From Pseudomonadota bacterium (GTDB lineage Bacteria; Pseudomonadota; Alphaproteobacteria; Rhizobiales; Rhizobiaceae), in NCBI GenBank assembly GCA_023399635.1, contig JAEWOP010000092.1, positions 1-31,334 on the forward strand: 31,334 bases of DNA. Reading direction: 5' to 3'. The notes below the pieces were generated by a model. It made no database searches and was not told the DNA's origin. It saw only the letters and a list, made by a program, of their open reading frames with translations. Shown one piece after another: positions 1-6,447 of this stretch. The position numbers and the translations under genes were made by a program. Numbering within the stretch: the stretch's first letter is position 1; each line of letters starts with the position of its first letter.

Positions 1-69
1 GAAGAAGACTTCAAGCGTGAACCAGATCCCTCCTCTCCCTGGAAAGATCGCCGCCTGAAGGACGAGTAG
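1..69 (+). CDS. C-terminal end of a truncated CDS, possibly FxsA family
   Basis: Frame 1 is open from the window edge to a TAG at 67-69 and gives 22 residues rich in charge (acidic start, then SPWKDRR and an acidic end). The body of the gene lies outside the window. In related Rhizobiales chromosomes the gene just upstream of secB is often fxsA, a small membrane protein with a polar, proline- and charge-rich C-terminal tail, and this tail would fit. That identification is inferred from neighbourhood only; no FxsA domain is visible here. Confidence 0.45.
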   Translation, partial: EEDFKREPDPSSPWKDRRLKDE

Positions 70-152
70 ACCCGGAACCGCCCGCAGGGTTGTAAGGCGG
101 GGGGTGAAATGTTAGACGCCGAGCTGATCATTTTTTCTTTCGAGGACACTGC

Positions 153-632
153 ATGGCCGACGAAAATACACAGGGTGCATCGAGCCCGTCGCTGAACATC
201 CTTGCGCAGTACACGAAGGATCTTTCCTTCGAAAACCCGGGTGCACCCCGGTCACTACAGGCTCGCGACAAGGCCCCGGCCATCAACATCAATGTCAACG
301 TCAACGCCAATCCCCTTTCGGAGACGGATTTTGATGTGGTCCTGTCCCTCACCGTCGAGGCGAAGGAAGGTGACAAGGTCGTCTTCGCAGCCGAGTTGGT
401 TTATGGCGGCGTCTTCCGCATCACCGGTTTCCCTCAGGAACACATGCTTCCGGTTCTGTTCATCGAGTGCCCGCGGCTTCTCTTCCCGTTCGCCCGCCAG
501 ATCGTTGCAGACGTTACGCGCAACGGGGGCTTCCCGCCGCTGATGATCGATCCTATCGATTTTGCGCAGATGTTCTCGCAGCGCATGGCACAGGAAAAGG
601 CCAAGGCGCAGGTTCAGACGCTGAACAGCTGA
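153..632 (+). CDS. secB: Protein-export chaperone SecB
   Basis: SecB is a cytosolic homotetrameric chaperone that keeps preproteins unfolded and delivers them to SecA for Sec-dependent export. The 159-residue product has the usual family length. It shows the SecB core: a beta strand of alternating N/V residues near residues 46-54, the acidic central strand (ETDFDVVLSLTVEAK), and the segment with GVFRITG and ECPRLLFPFAR. The C-terminal helix has DPIDFAQMF and a glutamine/lysine-rich tail. The ATG at 153 follows a GAGGA ribosome site at 142-146. It is a single gene, converging on dnaQ with a terminator between them. Confidence 0.96.
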   Translation: MADENTQGASSPSLNILAQYTKDLSFENPGAPRSLQARDKAPAININVNVNANPLSETDFDVVLSLTVEAKEGDKVVFAAELVYGGVFRITGFPQEHMLPVLFIECPRLLFPFARQIVADVTRNGGFPPLMIDPIDFAQMFSQRMAQEKAKAQVQTLNS

Positions 633-653
633 TCTACCGGAAAACGATGAAGA

Positions 654-1382
654 CTATGAGGCTCGGATCTGCATATCCGGGCCTTCTTGTTTGAAGAGGT
701 TCCAGACCGCTTTTTCTCCGAGGCGGGCAACCAGCGCGGCATGTGCTTCTTGCTCGGCAGCGCTCAAGCGGCCCGGCAGCGGTCGCGGCCGGCGCGAGAT
801 ACCCACGACGTGCTCGTCGAGCTCAATAACTGTTGTCGAAGTCTCGACCTCAACGAGCCCAAATGCCGCCTGACGGCCGCCGGTCATCTCGATATAAACT
901 TCCGCCAGCAGTTCCGAGTCGAGCAAGGCACCGTGCTTGGTACGATGCGTGTTGTCGATGCCGTAGCGACGGCAGAGCGCGTCCAGCGAGTTTGGCCCCA
1001 TCGGATTCTTGCGGCGCGCCAAAGCAAGGGTATCTACCACCTGGTCCATCGGAACCGGCGGCAGACCAAGACGCTCGAATTCGGCATTGATGAAACCGAT
1101 ATCGAAGGCAGCGTTGTGGGCGATCCACTTCGCGCCCTCGAAAAATTCTATGATCTGACCCGCGACCTGGGCAAAGCTCGGCTTGTCTTTCAGGGATTCA
1201 TCGGTGATGCCATGGACGGCCAGGGCGTCGGGATGCACCTTTCGATCACCCGGATTGATGTAGAGATGCAGGGTCCGCCCGGTCGGGAAGTTGTTGATCA
1301 GCTCTATGCCGCCGATCTCGATGATGCGATCGAGCTTCGTCTCAAGACCCGTGGTTTCCGTGTCGAAGATGATCTCACGCAT
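654..1382 (-). CDS. dnaQ: DNA polymerase III epsilon subunit (3'-5' proofreading exonuclease)
   Basis: Epsilon is the DEDDh-family proofreading exonuclease of the Pol III core and binds the alpha subunit. The 242-residue product starts MREIIFDTETTGL, with Exo I (D7-E9: DTETTG). Exo II lies in the segment WIAHNAAFDIGFINAEF, and the C-terminal Exo III region holds H and D in KHGALLDSELLAEVY. The tail after residue 180 fits the alpha-binding region. The ATG at 1380-1382 overlaps the coaE stop by 8 nt, so dnaQ is the last gene of the leftward run ppsR-maf-aroE-coaE-dnaQ. Confidence 0.95.
   Translation of the reverse strand: MREIIFDTETTGLETKLDRIIEIGGIELINNFPTGRTLHLYINPGDRKVHPDALAVHGITDESLKDKPSFAQVAGQIIEFFEGAKWIAHNAAFDIGFINAEFERLGLPPVPMDQVVDTLALARRKNPMGPNSLDALCRRYGIDNTHRTKHGALLDSELLAEVYIEMTGGRQAAFGLVEVETSTTVIELDEHVVGISRRPRPLPGRLSAAEQEAHAALVARLGEKAVWNLFKQEGPDMQIRAS
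659..690 (+). terminator. Rho-independent terminator of secB, overlapping the dnaQ 3' end
   Basis: A 9-bp stem (660-668 with 675-683, one G-U wobble) closes a six-base loop, and an extra A-U pair can form at 659/684. The right arm is followed by a T-rich tail (TTCTTGTTT). It lies 27 bp past the secB stop. Because dnaQ ends at 654 on the opposite strand, the hairpin also encodes the last residues of DnaQ. Confidence 0.7.
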
Positions 1383-1983
1383 CGGTTTTCTCGCTTCTCT
1401 TGCCAGCTTTCAACGCGGCAATGATCTGGTGGACGCGCTCGCGTGCGGCCTCAATCCCGTGACCCGTATCTATCAGAAAATCGGCCTTCGTTCTCTTTAC
1501 CTGGTCGCTCATCTGGCGGGACAGAATCAGATCGAATTTTTCCACAGTCATCCCCGGCCGCGCAAGGACCCTTGCTCTTTGGATCTGTGGATCACATGTG
1601 ACAACGACGATCGCATCGACGCGGCTCTCGGCCCCCACTTCGAACAGCAGAGGGATGTCGAGGAGAACAAGTTCGTCTCCGGCAGCTCTGCGTGCTTCCA
1701 GAAACGCAAGTTCACGGGTCCGCACCAGCGGATGCACGATTGCTTCAAGCTCGGCAAAACGTGACGGGTTTTCCGTCAGTTGCCTTGCCAGTTCCTGTCG
1801 ATCCACGCAACCGTTCACCGTGCTTCCCGGAAACGCTACGCCAATGGGTTCGACAGCCTCCGCCCGATAGAGATCATGCACGACAGCATCGGCATCGTTG
1901 ACAGCGATCCCGGCCTCCGCAAACAGCTTGGCTGTCGTGGACTTGCCCATGCCGATCGAACCCGTGAGCCCGATAACGATCAT
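1375..1983 (-). CDS. coaE: Dephospho-CoA kinase
   Basis: CoaE phosphorylates the 3'-hydroxyl of dephospho-CoA, the last step of coenzyme A synthesis. The 202-residue product begins MIVIGLTGSIGMGKST, a P-loop at residues 8-15. It has the family's DAD motif (NDADAVVHDLY), IVHPLVR in the lid region, DIPLLFE, and VVTCDP before an RVLAR segment. Length is typical. Its ATG shares bases with the aroE stop (overlap at 1983) and its stop overlaps the dnaQ start, indicating translational coupling in one transcript. Confidence 0.96.
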   Translation of the reverse strand: MIVIGLTGSIGMGKSTTAKLFAEAGIAVNDADAVVHDLYRAEAVEPIGVAFPGSTVNGCVDRQELARQLTENPSRFAELEAIVHPLVRTRELAFLEARRAAGDELVLLDIPLLFEVGAESRVDAIVVVTCDPQIQRARVLARPGMTVEKFDLILSRQMSDQVKRTKADFLIDTGHGIEAARERVHQIIAALKAGKRSEKTDA

Positions 1984-2837
1984 CAGTGGCTTTCCATGTC
2001 GGCAATGACCAGATTGCGGAGCGTTTCATCTACTTCCGGTCGAAGGCCAAACCATCTTTCAAAACCGGGCACCGCCTGGTGCAAGAGCATCCCCACCCCA
2101 TCGACCGTCGCGACCCCCTGCTCTTCCGCCTGGGCTAGAATAGGTGTTTTGAGCGGCACGTAGACGATATCTGTAACAAGTGCACCCTGCGCCATCCTGG
2201 AGAAGTCAATCACAGGCACGTCCCCACCATCCATGCCGAGCGATGTGGTGTTGACGAAGAGGCCGGCCTCCTGCGTTACCTCTGCCAGTTCTTTCATGGA
2301 GTGGGCACGGATATTCCCGCCAAAGCGGTCAGCGAGTTCTCTGGCTCGCCCTTCCGTGCGGTTGACAATGTTGATTTCGCTGACGCCACGGTCGCGCAAT
2401 GCCCAGATCACGGCGCGGCTTGCCCCACCCGCACCGAGAACGACCGCTCGACTCGTTGCATCCCAACCTGGATGCCGCTCGTCCAGGTTTGCCGCGAAGC
2501 CGTGGGCATCCGTGTTGGTCGCAAACAGGCGCCCCTCCCGTAGCCAAAGCGTGTTGGCAGCGCCCAGCTCTTCCGCGATAGCATCAGGCACATCTGCAAG
2601 TGCGCAAGCGATTTCCTTGTGAGGAAGGGTTACGTTTCCTCCGACATAGGGGCTCGCTCCCGACTTCAGGTTCTCGATGAATACGGGGAAGTCGTCGACC
2701 GTCACGGGTTCCCGACAATACTCTCCAGCTATGCCGAACTGCTTCAACCAATAGCCGTGAATCAGCGGCGAACGGGAGTGCTTGATTGGCCATCCAGTTA
2801 CAAAAGCCTTGACCTTTGTTTCACGTGAATCAGCCAT
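1983..2837 (-). CDS. aroE: Shikimate 5-dehydrogenase
   Basis: AroE reduces 3-dehydroshikimate to shikimate with NADPH in aromatic amino acid synthesis. The ATG at 2835-2837 is chosen over upstream in-frame starts because it gives the family N-terminus; the product is 284 residues. Visible are the shikimate-binding KHSRSPLIH segment (near residues 18-26), NVTLPHKE with the catalytic lysine, NTDAHGF with the paired aspartate, and the NADP-binding GAGGASRAV. The C-terminal GMLLHQAVPGFERWFG is also typical. Codons 3-7 (DSRET) lie within a parS site. The start overlaps the maf stop by 8 nt and the stop overlaps coaE. Confidence 0.96.
   Translation of the reverse strand: MADSRETKVKAFVTGWPIKHSRSPLIHGYWLKQFGIAGEYCREPVTVDDFPVFIENLKSGASPYVGGNVTLPHKEIACALADVPDAIAEELGAANTLWLREGRLFATNTDAHGFAANLDERHPGWDATSRAVVLGAGGASRAVIWALRDRGVSEINIVNRTEGRARELADRFGGNIRAHSMKELAEVTQEAGLFVNTTSLGMDGGDVPVIDFSRMAQGALVTDIVYVPLKTPILAQAEEQGVATVDGVGMLLHQAVPGFERWFGLRPEVDETLRNLVIADMESH
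2817..2832. promoter_or_regulatory. parS centromere-like site 1 (within aroE start)
   Basis: The plus-strand sequence is TGTTTCACGTGAATCA, one mismatch from the general ParB-binding consensus TGTTTCACGTGAAACA. Read on the minus strand it is identical over 16 bp to site 2 at 9081-9096. It lies about 1.6 kb left of the presumed oriC, inside codons of aroE and maf. ParB of the Spo0J type, encoded at 12.4 kb, is the expected ligand. Confidence 0.85.
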
Positions 2838-3429
2838 CGATCGCTCCCAGATCCCGAAGTTTTGCAAGAAGTGGGAGCATCGGCAGCCCAAGGATCGTGA
2901 AGTAGTCTCCCTGGATTTCGGAGAACAACTGGATCCCCTCGCCCTCCAGCTGGTACGCGCCTACGCTCCCTAGGAGCCTGTCACCGCACCGGCCGATGTA
3001 GCCTTCCACAAACTCGTCCGTCAGGGGGCGCACCGTCAAATCCGCATGTGAGATGTGGTCCCAGAGAAGCTCGCCATTTTGGGCAAGCGCGATTGCACTG
3101 TTCAACCGGTGGGTCTTTCCGGACAGCGATAGGATGTGGTTCTTTGCTTCCTCACGGTTCTTCGGCTTGTGGTAAACACGGTTGCCCAGAGACATCGTCT
3201 GGTCGGAACCGATGACGATCGCATCCGGAATCCGGAGGCTGACATCCAGAGCCTTCGCGCGGGCAAGTTCTGAAGCGACCTGCTCCGGGTTAGCATGGGA
3301 TTGAGCCAGAACCGACTCAATCGCGCGTTCATCGATATCGGCTGCTTGGGCGTCAAACGACAAGCCGGCATTGTCCATCAGCATGCGGCGGAAGGGACTG
3401 GACGACGCCAGCACGAGCGTTGGCTTCAC
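2830..3429 (-). CDS. maf: Maf-family nucleotide pyrophosphatase (YceF-like)
   Basis: Maf proteins hydrolyse non-canonical or modified nucleoside triphosphates to monophosphates. The product has 199 residues with the N-terminal LASSSPFRRMLM motif, the catalytic-region motif GSDQ, a YHKPK lysine loop and the C-terminal GDYFTILGLPM. The GSDQ signature resembles the YceF branch (7-methyl-GTP pyrophosphatase) rather than the SADT of dTTP/UTPase Maf, but substrate assignment from this is an inference. The GTG at 3427-3429 is chosen because AAGGAGAA precedes it at proper spacing; longer in-frame extensions overlap ppsR and lack similarity. Confidence 0.92.
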   Translation of the reverse strand: MKPTLVLASSSPFRRMLMDNAGLSFDAQAADIDERAIESVLAQSHANPEQVASELARAKALDVSLRIPDAIVIGSDQTMSLGNRVYHKPKNREEAKNHILSLSGKTHRLNSAIALAQNGELLWDHISHADLTVRPLTDEFVEGYIGRCGDRLLGSVGAYQLEGEGIQLFSEIQGDYFTILGLPMLPLLAKLRDLGAIDG

Positions 3430-3454
3430 GGCGTTCTCCTTGGAAAGGGATCGA

Positions 3455-4276
3455 TTAACCCAGCTTGTCACGCAGCGCAACGATGGCAGCCGCGGTCTCC
3501 TCGATGGAGCGGCGGGTAACGTCAATGACCGGCCACCCGTGCCGCACGCAAAGCGCGCGGGCGTATTTGAGCTCCTCCTGGATATTGGCGCGATCGGTAT
3601 AGTACTGCCGATCAAAGCCTTGGGTGTGGCCAAGCTCTCGGTTTTCCCGCACCTGCGAAATGCGTTCAGTTGTCGCTACCAGGCCAACCACCAGCGGGCG
3701 CTTCGCTGCTAAGAGGCTCGGCGGTAAATCGGATCCGAGCACAATCGGGAGGTTAGCTGTCTTTATTCCCCGGTTGGCCAGATAGATGCTCGTCGGCGTC
3801 TTCGACGTCCGGCTGATCCCCACAAGGACCACATCCGCGTCGTCATAATCCTCCGGCAATTGGCCGTCATCATGATCCATTGTGAAGTTGAGCGCGTCCA
3901 TCCGAGCGAAGTAGGTTTCATCAAGATCATGTTGCGCGCCGACTCTCCGACGCGACGGGGAACCGAGATAGGTTTGGAACGTTGAAAGTACCGGCTCGAG
4001 AACATTCACGCTGGGGGAGCCCAGTTCCTTACAGCGCAGATCCACAAGCGCAGCGAGGTCTTGGTCAACGAGAGTATAGAGGACAATGCCAGGCTGACGG
4101 TCGATTGCCTCCAGCACGGCCAAGAGCTGCCTTCGATTGCGGATCAGCGGATAAACATGCTCGATGGACGTGGAGCCGTGAAATTGCGCAGAGACGGCTC
4201 GACCGGCGGAGATCAAGGTTTCGCCGGTTGAGTCAGAAATCAAATGCAGGTGAAAGAAGTTTCTTCGGTTCTCCAC
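3455..4276 (-). CDS. ppsR: Bifunctional kinase/pyrophosphorylase regulating PPDK or PEP synthase (DUF299)
   Basis: This family uses ADP to phosphorylate, and inorganic phosphate to dephosphorylate, a threonine of pyruvate,phosphate dikinase or PEP synthase, switching the enzyme off or on. The 273-residue product opens RNFFHLHLISDSTGETL, the typical family start. It has the P-loop-like GISRTSKTPTSIYLA segment near residues 150-165 and the C-terminal PVIDVTRRSIEETAA. The start is a GTG at 4274-4276 with GGAGGA (complement of 4285-4290) eight bases upstream. It is the first gene of the leftward operon and borders the presumed oriC, the position occupied by its homologue in other alphaproteobacteria. 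Confidence 0.94.
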   Translation of the reverse strand: MENRRNFFHLHLISDSTGETLISAGRAVSAQFHGSTSIEHVYPLIRNRRQLLAVLEAIDRQPGIVLYTLVDQDLAALVDLRCKELGSPSVNVLEPVLSTFQTYLGSPSRRRVGAQHDLDETYFARMDALNFTMDHDDGQLPEDYDDADVVLVGISRTSKTPTSIYLANRGIKTANLPIVLGSDLPPSLLAAKRPLVVGLVATTERISQVRENRELGHTQGFDRQYYTDRANIQEELKYARALCVRHGWPVIDVTRRSIEETAAAIVALRDKLG

Positions 4277-4292
4277 GCTCTTCTTCCTCCGT

Positions 4293-4301
4293 TGTTGATA
4301 A
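4293..4301 (-). promoter_or_regulatory. DnaA-box-like site
   Basis: Read on the minus strand the site is TTATCAACA, one mismatch from TTATCCACA. It sits 17 bp upstream of the ppsR start, at the left edge of the presumed oriC, so DnaA binding here could also affect ppsR transcription. Confidence 0.5.
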
Positions 4302-4360
4302 CCAGCGAGAAACTGGGCGTCGCTGGAGATCGGGTTCCCGGTGATGGGAAAACATCCGCT

Positions 4361-4369
4361 TTGTCCACA
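4361..4369 (+). promoter_or_regulatory. DnaA-box-like site
   Basis: The sequence TTGTCCACA differs from TTATCCACA only at position 3. It is one of the two best plus-strand matches in the ppsR-hemE gap. Confidence 0.65.
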
Positions 4370-4425
4370 ATCTCATCTGACCGCACACGGGTTTCGGAGC
4401 CTCTGTGGAAACCGTTCATAAGTCG

Positions 4426-4490
4426 TCCAGTAGGATTCCTGGTCTGGCTTTTTCCACAGAAAGAACGAGCTCCAGTAGGACCATACTGGA
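4426..4490. repeat. Short repeated motif TCCAGTA in the origin region
   Basis: TCCAGTAGGA occurs twice in direct orientation (4426-4435 and 4471-4480, 45 bp apart). A third copy of the core is inverted (TACTGGA, 4484-4490), so 4471-4490 is a perfect 7-bp inverted repeat with a 6-bp spacer. The array brackets the DnaA-box-like site at 4450-4458. No known protein site was recognised. Confidence 0.6.
4450..4458 (+). promoter_or_regulatory. DnaA-box-like site
   Basis: The sequence TTTTCCACA differs from TTATCCACA only at position 3. It lies between the two TCCAGTAGGA repeats and about 30 bp left of the AT-rich stretch at 4490-4510. Confidence 0.6.
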
Positions 4491-4674
4491 TTGATATTGA
4501 AGGTTAAATCACGACTGTCCACACAAGTCTTCGTTGCAGCTTCAGGTTATCCATTCGCCAGCGCGATGACAGCAAATTGTCGCAGTGCCGGTGGATGACG
4601 TTTAATCCTTGATAGTCACCGACTCTAAGAAATAGAAACTCTTCAAAATTGGATTCCTATTTAGGAGGAAAACC

Positions 4675-5706
4675 TTGACCGGCCCATTCCGGAAGATCGT
4701 TGCGGTGCTCGAAGGGCAAACCGTCTCGCCACCACCCATCTGGCTGATGAGACAGGCTGGACGTTATCTGCCGGAGTATCGCGAAACCCGGGCTGAGGCA
4801 GGCAGTTTCCTGGATCTCTGCTATTCCCCCAACCACGCAGTGGAAGTGACGCTGCAGCCCATCCGCCGCTACGGCTTTGACGCGGCAATCCTGTTTTCCG
4901 ATATCCTGGTCATTCCCGATGCTTTGAAACGCAATGTCCGTTTCGTGCAGGGCGAGGGGCCACAAATGGATCCGCTGGATGTCGCCGACGTCGCCATGCT
5001 CAGACCGGATGGTGTTCTTGAGCACCTTGCGCCTGTTATTGAGACGGTTCGGCGATTGCGGCAGGAGCTTCCTGAAGAGACAGCGCTGCTTGGCTTCTGT
5101 GGAGCGCCCTGGACCGTTGCAACCTACATGATTGCCGGCCATGGAACCTCTGACCAGGCCCCTGCCCGCCTTTTTTCCTACCGACACCCGGAGGAGTTTC
5201 GCCGCCTTCTGGACCTGCTTGCTGATATCTCGGCAGAATATCTGATCGCTCAGATCGACGCGGGTGCCGATGCGGTTCAGATTTTCGATTCCTGGGCAGG
5301 AGTTCTCGGTGAGGAAGAATTTCAGCGCTATGCGGTGGGTCCTGTAGCACGGATCGTTCAAAGGGTGAGAAGCGCCAGACCCGGGGCTCGTATCATCGCT
5401 TTCGCCAAGGGAGCCGGTATGAACCTCAGGCACTACCGTCAGGGCACGGACGCCAGTGCCATTGGCCTGGACTGGACGGTTCCTCTTTCATTTGCAGCTG
5501 AACTGCAAAAGGATGGACCCGTTCAAGGCAACCTGGACCCGATGCGGGTCGTGGCGGGTGGCCGCGCATTGGAAGAGGGCATTGACGCTATCTTGCAAAC
5601 GCTGGGTAACGGCCCATTGATTTTCAACCTTGGGCACGGAATCACGCCGGAAGCAGATCCTGCGCATGTGACGGATCTAGTGCGGCGTGTGCGGGGAACG
5701 TCCTGA
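4675..5706 (+). CDS. hemE: Uroporphyrinogen III decarboxylase
   Basis: HemE decarboxylates the four acetate side chains of uroporphyrinogen III to give coproporphyrinogen III, a cytosolic haem step. The 343-residue product has the signature PIWLMRQAGRYLPEYR (residues 21-36, with the conserved substrate-binding arginines), FSDIL with the catalytic aspartate near residue 76, GFCGAPWTVATYM, and the C-terminal FNLGHGI motif. The start is a TTG at 4675-4677. AGGAGG at 4663-4668 is six bases upstream, and no in-frame ATG fits the conserved N-terminus. hemJ follows with no gap. Confidence 0.97.
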   Translation: MTGPFRKIVAVLEGQTVSPPPIWLMRQAGRYLPEYRETRAEAGSFLDLCYSPNHAVEVTLQPIRRYGFDAAILFSDILVIPDALKRNVRFVQGEGPQMDPLDVADVAMLRPDGVLEHLAPVIETVRRLRQELPEETALLGFCGAPWTVATYMIAGHGTSDQAPARLFSYRHPEEFRRLLDLLADISAEYLIAQIDAGADAVQIFDSWAGVLGEEEFQRYAVGPVARIVQRVRSARPGARIIAFAKGAGMNLRHYRQGTDASAIGLDWTVPLSFAAELQKDGPVQGNLDPMRVVAGGRALEEGIDAILQTLGNGPLIFNLGHGITPEADPAHVTDLVRRVRGTS

Positions 5707-6252
5707 ATGTCACAGACGGAAAGGCAGATCTCTACCACCGCCGGAAGCCGTGCCCGCTCGCGCGCCTATCTGGCGCTCGCCGTCTTCATCGCCATTATCA
5801 TCGGTCTCTACTTTGCTCAGCCAGAAGCCTTCCATCTCTGGATCAAAGCTTTGCATGTCGTTGCGGTGATCTCCTGGATGGCGGGCCTGCTCTACATGCC
5901 GCGGTTGTTCATTTATCACAGCGATGCCGCACCGGGCTCTGAACAGTCAGAGACGTTCAAGGTTATGGAGAACCGGCTCCTAAAGGTGATCATGAACCCT
6001 GCCATGATGATTACCTGGATGCTGGGGCTCTATCTCGCTTGGGACGTTTTTTCACTTCAGGGCGGCTGGCTGCATGCCAAGATTGAGCTCGTTGTGCTGC
6101 TGACGGTGGTGCATGTGCTGTTTAGCCGTGCGGTTCGTACGTTCGCTACTGACGGGGCAAGAAGGTCTCCCCGCTACTGGCGCATGATGAATGAGGCACC
6201 AACTGTCCTGATGATCGCCATCGTTATCCTAGTGATCGTCAAGCCGTTTTAA
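5707..6252 (+). CDS. hemJ: Protoporphyrinogen oxidase HemJ (membrane protein)
   Basis: HemJ oxidises protoporphyrinogen IX to protoporphyrin IX in bacteria that lack HemY and HemG. The 181-residue product has a short polar N-terminus and about four hydrophobic segments (near residues 19-37, 43-61, 94-114 and 158-180). The conserved ALHVVAVISWMAGLLYMPRLFIYH block carries the essential histidine, and NPAMMITWMLGLYL marks the second half. The ATG directly abuts the hemE TGA, so the two are co-transcribed and work in the same haem pathway. Confidence 0.92.
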   Translation: MSQTERQISTTAGSRARSRAYLALAVFIAIIIGLYFAQPEAFHLWIKALHVVAVISWMAGLLYMPRLFIYHSDAAPGSEQSETFKVMENRLLKVIMNPAMMITWMLGLYLAWDVFSLQGGWLHAKIELVVLLTVVHVLFSRAVRTFATDGARRSPRYWRMMNEAPTVLMIAIVILVIVKPF

Positions 6253-6339
6253 GCCGACGTCCTATTAGCGAAGATTTCTGAGCAACCCCTTGCGGGCTCC
6301 TCGGGAACTCGCTATTTTCCCGCAATCTCATCTCGTGGC

Positions 6340-6447
6340 ATGCGTGTAATCACTCATACTCCCCGGAGGTCCTCCGCGGTCGAGAATTTCACCGGCACGC
6401 CTTTTTCCCTTTTTACCCTCACGTGGTCCCCTTCATGGCTGAAATGA
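6340..6447 (+). CDS. Possible 35-residue upstream ORF in the rho leader
   Basis: An open frame runs from the ATG at 6340 to a TGA at 6445-6447 (peptide MRVITHTPRRSSAVENF..., ending WSPSWLK). Its stop overlaps the ATG at 6444-6446 of rho in an ATGA arrangement, just inside the usual rho start. No strong ribosome site precedes it. The stretch 6391-6434 is poor in G and rich in C and T, as expected of a Rho loading region. E. coli rho also has a short leader ORF and autogenous attenuation, but no sequence homology is claimed. It may be chance. Confidence 0.3.
   Translation: MRVITHTPRRSSAVENFTGTPFSLFTLTWSPSWLK

Larger units (their letters stand above)
4277..4674. other. oriC: Probable chromosomal replication origin (oriC)
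   Basis: This 398-bp gene-free stretch separates divergent ppsR and hemE. Against the DnaA box TTATCCACA it has single-mismatch matches at 4293-4301 (minus), 4361-4369 and 4450-4458, and two-mismatch matches at 4404-4412 (minus), 4515-4523, 4547-4555 and about 4590-4598 (minus). AT-rich segments lie at 4490-4510 and 4621-4662. GANTC (CcrM) sites fall at 4434, 4621 and 4652. The experimentally mapped oriC of Caulobacter crescentus and Sinorhizobium meliloti lies next to hemE, and parAB with parS sites is nearby. Both flanking gene runs point away. The same DNA must also carry the ppsR and hemE promoters; I could not place them with confidence. Confidence 0.85.

Noticed and set aside
78..100. 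GC-rich CCGCC/GGCGG pairing after the first partial CDS
   Set aside because: The stem is only five bases with a 13-base loop and no T-run directly after it; too weak to call a terminator.
687..1424. A 245-codon plus-strand frame opposite dnaQ
   Set aside because: DnaQ on the minus strand has complete exonuclease motifs; the plus frame has none.
4609..4636. Possible sigma-70 promoter for hemE (TTGATA, 16 bp, AATAGA)
   Set aside because: The -10 element is a poor match and the region is AT-rich, so such matches are expected by chance.
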